Assembly: GCA_963995525.1 (NCBI GenBank)
Contig: OZ023214.1
Coordinates: 20,261,028 to 20,325,027 of the forward strand
DNA length: 64,000 bases
Direction: 5' to 3'
Source: Escarpia spicata
Lineage: Eukaryota; Annelida; Polychaeta; Sabellida; Siboglinidae
Positions 58,195-64,000 of this stretch are shown in pieces (position 1 is the first letter of the stretch; every line of letters begins with the position of its first letter). A program made the position numbers and the translations under genes. The notes under the pieces were generated by a model. It was given only the letters and a program-made list of their open reading frames with translations. It made no database searches and was not told where the DNA came from.

Positions 58195-60770
58195 GAAAAA
58201 ATTGTTTGGTTTACAAACGCTGATGTACTAACAAAACTGAAAACTAACTGGACTAAAACGTAAAAAAAACACTCATCCCCACTACATGTTACAGCAATAT
58301 CAGAAATAAAGCCTACACATTTTAAAAGACAACTTACCACGCAGGAATACAACCTGGAATTGTACGATATGGAAACTGTGAACATGAGTGAAGGCAAAGG
58401 CAGAGGAATGTTCTTGTTTATTCACAATTTTTTGGCATTTCAAGTACACCAGTTTGATGTTTAGTTGAATGAAGCACTGTTTTGCATTTTGAAACTGAAA
58501 CGGAAGGATACCCTTCTCTTAGGCTCTTTTTTATAGAAGCCCTAATAGCACTACTGAGAACAATGACAACCTTAAGAAATTATTAGATAAAATATGTGAG
58601 AACTGTTTTTTACATGTTCTGCTATATTTGGATATTTCAACTACCCATAAATTGATTAATAAATAATCTCAACTACAGCAGCAAGTACTGAAGGTAAGTA
58701 ATTTAAATTAATTTAAAAAATCGAGACTGTTAGTTGGTGCAACATATTACAGAGCCCACTAGAGGTAAAGGTACAACCGAACCATCGCTCCTTGACCTTG
58801 TAATAACTAGTGAATATACCGAGATCTCAACAGTCGAGACTCCCTCAGCATCAGGAAGAAGCGACCATTCATTCAAACCCGAGCTAAAATCAAAAGGAAA
58901 AACAGATTGTGGAAGAAATATCTTCTTACCAAAGATGTCCAAGACAAGAAAGGCACAACAACTGTATGAACAGGATATAACTAATCAAATAAAACATAAT
59001 CTAAGAAATCCGGCAGAATGCAAGGGCAAAGATGAAGACAAAAACGGAAATACCCAACTTCGTAGAAAACAAAAACAAAGATGACATAACAAACTCTGAC
59101 TTGGAAAAACATAGGTGTTAGCCAATTACTTCTCCTTGGTAATTATGAGAGAACCAGAGGAATCTATGAGATTTTTTATAACACAATGGAATCGTCCAAC
59201 ATCAACCCATCAATAGTGGAATATCAAAACTAAAAAAACTAGCATGTCAAAACTAAAGACATTTAAACCATCAAGATGTGATGGCCTCCACCCTCGTGTC
59301 TTAAACGAATTAACAAAGAGCACCAGCATTCCATTATCAAACATATTTAACACATCACTCACAACAGAAAAACTATCCACAGACTGGAAACAAATTAACG
59401 TATCTGCTATTCATCAGAAAACGAGTAAAACCTAGGCACAGAAATACCGACCAGTCAGTTTAACGGGGGCACTAGGGAAAATATTGGAAAGAAAAGTCAA
59501 AGAAACCATCACTGAATACATGAAAGAAAATGACCGGCTGAGCGATAAGCCATTTGGATTAATCAAGGGCCGTTCTAAAGTAGTTCAACTGTCACTGACG
59601 CATCACCGATGCAGTCGTTTCACACAAAAATAGATAAATTATACCAAAACCACCCTATGAAAAATGAATACACTGCCCCACTCCTATCTTAGATTGTGCC
59701 AGACTCAGACGCATGCACAGAGTCCGAGCATATGTCAAAAGCGAGACCTGGCATGTAAGAGGCAGATGCATTAATCCCTAGTCAAGCCAGAACAGGACTT
59801 GTAAGAACCTGTAAGATGTTATTCACTTTACATTCCACGTCTTGAAAATGGCCCAGCAACATTGAAGTTAATTTTGTTGAAAAATAAAAAGAGAGAATCA
59901 GGAAGTGGGAGACACTGGAGCTGTTACTGCCTATGATACAGAGCTAACTGCACCAATGATCGGCTTGGGACATCTTGAGAAACTCAAGAGCTAGGATATA
60001 AAAGGAAACATTTTAAACTGGGTTACAGCTCTCCTGGCCCGCAGAACACAACGAGTAAGAGTAAATATCACATTTTCAAATTGGCGGGAGGTTGTCAGTC
60101 GAACACCACAAGGATCAGTGATTGGCCTTCTTCTTTTTGTAATATTCACAAATGATTTACCTGATGTTATAAAGGTCTCTCATATGTTCTTGTTTGCGGT
60201 TGATCTGATGCTTTTTAATCATATTTATACCGAAGAGTACTGCACAAAACTGCATTAAGACCTTATCTCTGTCGGGAAGCAACCAGACAACACTTACAAG
60301 TAAGGACAATGTGAATGGTATTGGAGTCACTTTCGATCCGTCGCTTATTGTTGAGGCATATATGTCAGAAAAAAATTAATAAAGCAAATTCGATGATGGC
60401 GATAATCCGACGTACTTTCGATCACATGGATAAAAAGTGTTTTTCTACAACGTTTAAGTGTCTCGTCCGTTTACACATTGAATACATTAATCATATATGG
60501 AGTCCTTTCTTAATGAAACATATTACAGCTCTTGAAAATGGTCAGCGCAGGGCAACCAAATTAATTCCTGGTTTCAAAAAGCTTGAATACTTTTAACTTA
60601 TCAACTCTATCATACGGTCGCCTAACAGGAGATATGATTGAAATGTATAAGATATTAACAGCGAAATATGATCCCGCAGTCTCATCCAATGTTGTTACAT
60701 TAATGGATAACGAAGCATATACGAGAGGGCACCACTTAAAAATATTTAAAGAAATATGCTAATTAAATAT
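58195..60770 (+). mobile_element. Heavily decayed CR1-like LINE, interrupted by a second repeat
   Basis: Pieces in order across frames: endonuclease-like start (TNADVLTNK near 58214), endonuclease end ITEPTRGKGTTEPSLLDLVI (58734 ORF), RT start KPSRCDGLHPRVLNELTKST (59244 ORF), YRPVSLTGALGKILERKVKE (59450), LARRTQRVRVNITFSNWREV and TPQGSVIGLLLFVIFTNDLP (60030-60160), then the C-terminal RLHIEYINHIWSPF and GQRRATKLIPGFKKL (60315-60596) and GDMIEMYKILTAKYD (60625). Many stops and frameshifts. The catalytic box reads LFAVDLML, so FADD is lost. 59600-59980 is foreign (see next). Confidence 0.82.
59600..59980. repeat. Interspersed ~370-bp repeat, copy 1 (inserted in the LINE)
   Basis: LINE homology stops after GTTCAACTG and resumes at CTTGAGAAACTCAAGAGC. 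The insert shares long identical blocks with 60828-61190, e.g. TACTGCCCCACTCCTATCTT, GATTGTGCCAGACTCAGACG, AGAGAGAATCAGGAAGTGGG and TGATACAGAGCTAACTGCAC. Confidence 0.75.
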
Positions 60771-60827
60771 TAGAAATAACTCATTTATATACCGATGCAC
60801 AAACGTATGAAACATTATCCCACAGTG

Positions 60828-61190
60828 TGTGGTTGACGCTTCACCGGTGCAGTCGTTTGACGCAATGATAGTGAACTTATGACAAAAACACCCTATGAAA
60901 ACTGAATATACTGCCCCACTCCTATCTTGGATTGTGCCAGACTCAGACGCATGGGCACAGTCCGAGCAGATGTCAAAAGCGAGAGTTGACATATAAGAAT
61001 CAGAGGCAATAATGCCTAGTCAAGCTAGAAGAGAATCTGTAAGAACCTATAATATGTTATATCCTTTATCTTCAGGTCTTCAAAATTTAATTGTTGCAAG
61101 ACAAAAAGAGAGAATCAGGAAGTGGGAGACACTTGAGCCGTTACTGCCTATGATACAGAGCTAACTGCACCAATGATTGGCTCGGGACAT
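60828..61190. repeat. Interspersed ~360-bp repeat, copy 2
   Basis: Same orientation as copy 1, about 1.2 kb away. Both begin TGACGC.TCACCG.TGCAGTCG and end near GG(C/-)T(T/C)GGGACATC. No terminal inverted repeats, RNA polymerase III boxes or ORF are evident, so the class is unknown. Confidence 0.75.
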
Positions 61191-62760
61191 CATTCGGGAG
61201 CTCCTTACAACCCTACTCTGGAGAGTAGTGTCACAATCCTGATCTCTCACAGTTGACCCACACCGTGTGGTAGTACCCTGCAGGGGAGGGATATATCGGC
61301 TCCCAAGCCTTCCCGGCGTTCCCATAACCGGTGTGGTCATCCATGCCACGTGATATAACCCTATATATTGAGCACGCCAAGCTGCAATTAACATAGGAAA
61401 TTTACCTGCTTTTATATCCTGCCAAACACAGCCAGGCGAAATATGTGGTGTGAACGTCAACTTTAATTAATCTTCATATCTACACCTAGTGAAGTTATTT
61501 ATTCGTTAGAATGGTATTAATACTTCGGTCATATGTTATGTTATATGATATGATGCAGTAAACGTGTGTATACGCGGCATACATAATATTACTAATCTAT
61601 TATATGTATTCTGATGTATGCAAGTTCATGGATAGTATTGGTTGACGACGATAAGGGGCGAATCCAATATGGCCGCACACAGTGGTGAAATTTCCAAAAG
61701 TCAAATCATATTTATTTTCTATGTATTATACCAACAACGGTTGTTCAAGTATAATACACAGTGCGGTATTAATGGTGAATTATTAACGAAGAGAGATGGT
61801 ATTCGAACTTGTATTTACTCCGCCGTGGTGCGTTGCATTAAACAATTTTTAACTAGTGCATTAATTTTGTGTGCCTTACTTTGATCACTGGCAAATAATT
61901 CAGCTCTAATTAGCCAAGCACAAGCGTGTGTGTATTTGCATTATGATTGGCAAGATGTTCTATGAACACATTACGCCAGCGCTTATGTAGGTGTATGTCT
62001 ATATATGTGTCTACAACATGGTACGATACAAAAGTTAAGTTTATTAACATAATAACAATGTTCTTTTCTTGCGCGCGCGTGCCTGCCGCCGTGAATAGAC
62101 TATCAACAATAACGAATTTTCTTGTTGTATCCAAAGACAATATACAGAACAGACTACAACAACTTGATGTTCTAAACAAATGAAATCCCTACCTTCCTTC
62201 CTGTTGCAGCCATCTTGCAATGGCTACCCCTTCACGCTGTCTTTTCCGGCATTTGTTTTTTATATCCTACAGTGTATAGTGTGTTCCACTGTTGAAATCA
62301 CCTGTTAAACGAAGCACCATATCGAGCGTCAAGCGAATATTGTTTGTTACATACATATAATGTACGCTGGACCCACGCAAGTCAACCATCCACCCGTTAA
62401 GTCGATGTTGTATTGAAACCCGTCGTGTGACCTATATTTCAACCGCTGTTCTATTGGCGGTTTTACGCTTACCAGTCACACGTTTACAACAACTGTCAGG
62501 TGAAACTCGACAGAGGTAGTCATACTAAATTCAAGCTGAAGTCAAATTAAATCCTCTTGGCATGTGATAAGGAAGGAACCATTGTTGGGCTCGCACGTGA
62601 TGCCTATAATGTTCGCTGGTAGGTGAATCAATGCATTGTCTCTGAGGTAATGCACCATGACATAGTTTGTAGACGAAGCACAGTTGGCATGCCAATGTGA
62701 ATAGTCTCGTCATTCGTATTAAATGTGCAACGGTCCATGACCGTACCCACTTACGAGTGA
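61191..62760. other. Nothing identified
   Basis: A locally GC-richer patch at 61190-61450 has no recognisable coding. The remainder is AT-rich. Confidence 0.4.
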
Positions 62761-62764
62761 ACAT

Positions 62765-62806
62765 GAGAGAGAGAGAGGGGGAGGGAGAGAGAGGGAGATT
62801 GAGAGA

Positions 62807-62875
<69 letters not shown>
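62765..62875. repeat. GA-rich tract followed by (TG)n
   Basis: GAGAGAGAGAGG-type sequence (62765-62807) joined to about 66 bp of TG. Confidence 0.95.
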
Positions 62876-62876
<1 letters not shown>

Positions 62877-63059
62877 GTGTTTTCGATAATTTTTTAATCA
62901 GTAGTGCAAACCAAATAATGTAAAATAAAATAAAATAAACCACATATTACACATGTATTGCACAATTTGAACAAATTTACATGTAATTATATGACTAATA
63001 ATTTAACTATAAGCTACAATGTTTGTTTATGCAATTCACAGTTTTACAGGGAATGTGTT

Positions 63060-63540
<481 letters not shown>

Positions 63541-63557
63541 TATTTATGTATGTATTC

Positions 63558-64000
<443 letters not shown>

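Overview
This is animal nuclear DNA. It is AT-rich, dominated by introns and repeats, and holds one convincingly identified multi-exon gene on the + strand: a septin of the SEPT7/peanut group, positions 2097-33281. Eleven coding exons splice in frame with GT-AG junctions to 457 codons. They carry the P-loop, DTPG and AKAD GTPase motifs, the septin-unique element and a C-terminal coiled coil. The host is probably a marine invertebrate, perhaps a lophotrochozoan such as a mollusc. This is inferred from the divergence from vertebrate SEPT7, the large introns, the variety of CR1/L2-like LINEs, hAT-like and TTAA/TA-target elements, and the many minisatellites; it cannot be proved from this window.

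Layout. 1-2096: a palindromic 24-bp minisatellite and a pyrimidine-rich repeat leading into the first visible septin exon; any upstream exon lies outside the window. 2347-17647: a 15.3-kb intron with a minus-strand LINE (7.0-9.0 kb), a hAT-like element (10.6-11.7 kb), a tRNA-derived SINE and a 1.6-kb TIR element. 17.6-33.3 kb: the GTPase and coiled-coil exons. Their introns hold a minisatellite that copies a 3' splice site, a TTAA element, a hAT element carrying a BED-type zinc-finger ORF, a phase-matched candidate cassette exon, and a minisatellite grown from a LINE fragment. 33.3-37.8 kb: 3' UTR and downstream sequence. 37.9-41.2 kb: two decayed CR1-like LINE copies in opposite orientations. 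42.1-46.4 kb: a four-unit tandem array of an unrecognised coiled-coil protein family, with one nearly intact ORF. 47.3-49.7 kb: a second, frameshifted copy of septin exon 11 with its upstream minisatellite expanded to about 2.2 kb. 49.7-64 kb: MITEs, LINE remains, one orphan candidate exon at 52.2 kb, and long TG and GA tracts.

The main theme is the contact between tandem repeats and splicing of the septin gene. At least five of the visible 3' splice sites are preceded by a minisatellite. The array before exon 3 repeats the acceptor plus the exon start 13 times, and the frame arithmetic shows that using any decoy would cause premature termination. With no search available, all family names rest on motif recognition.
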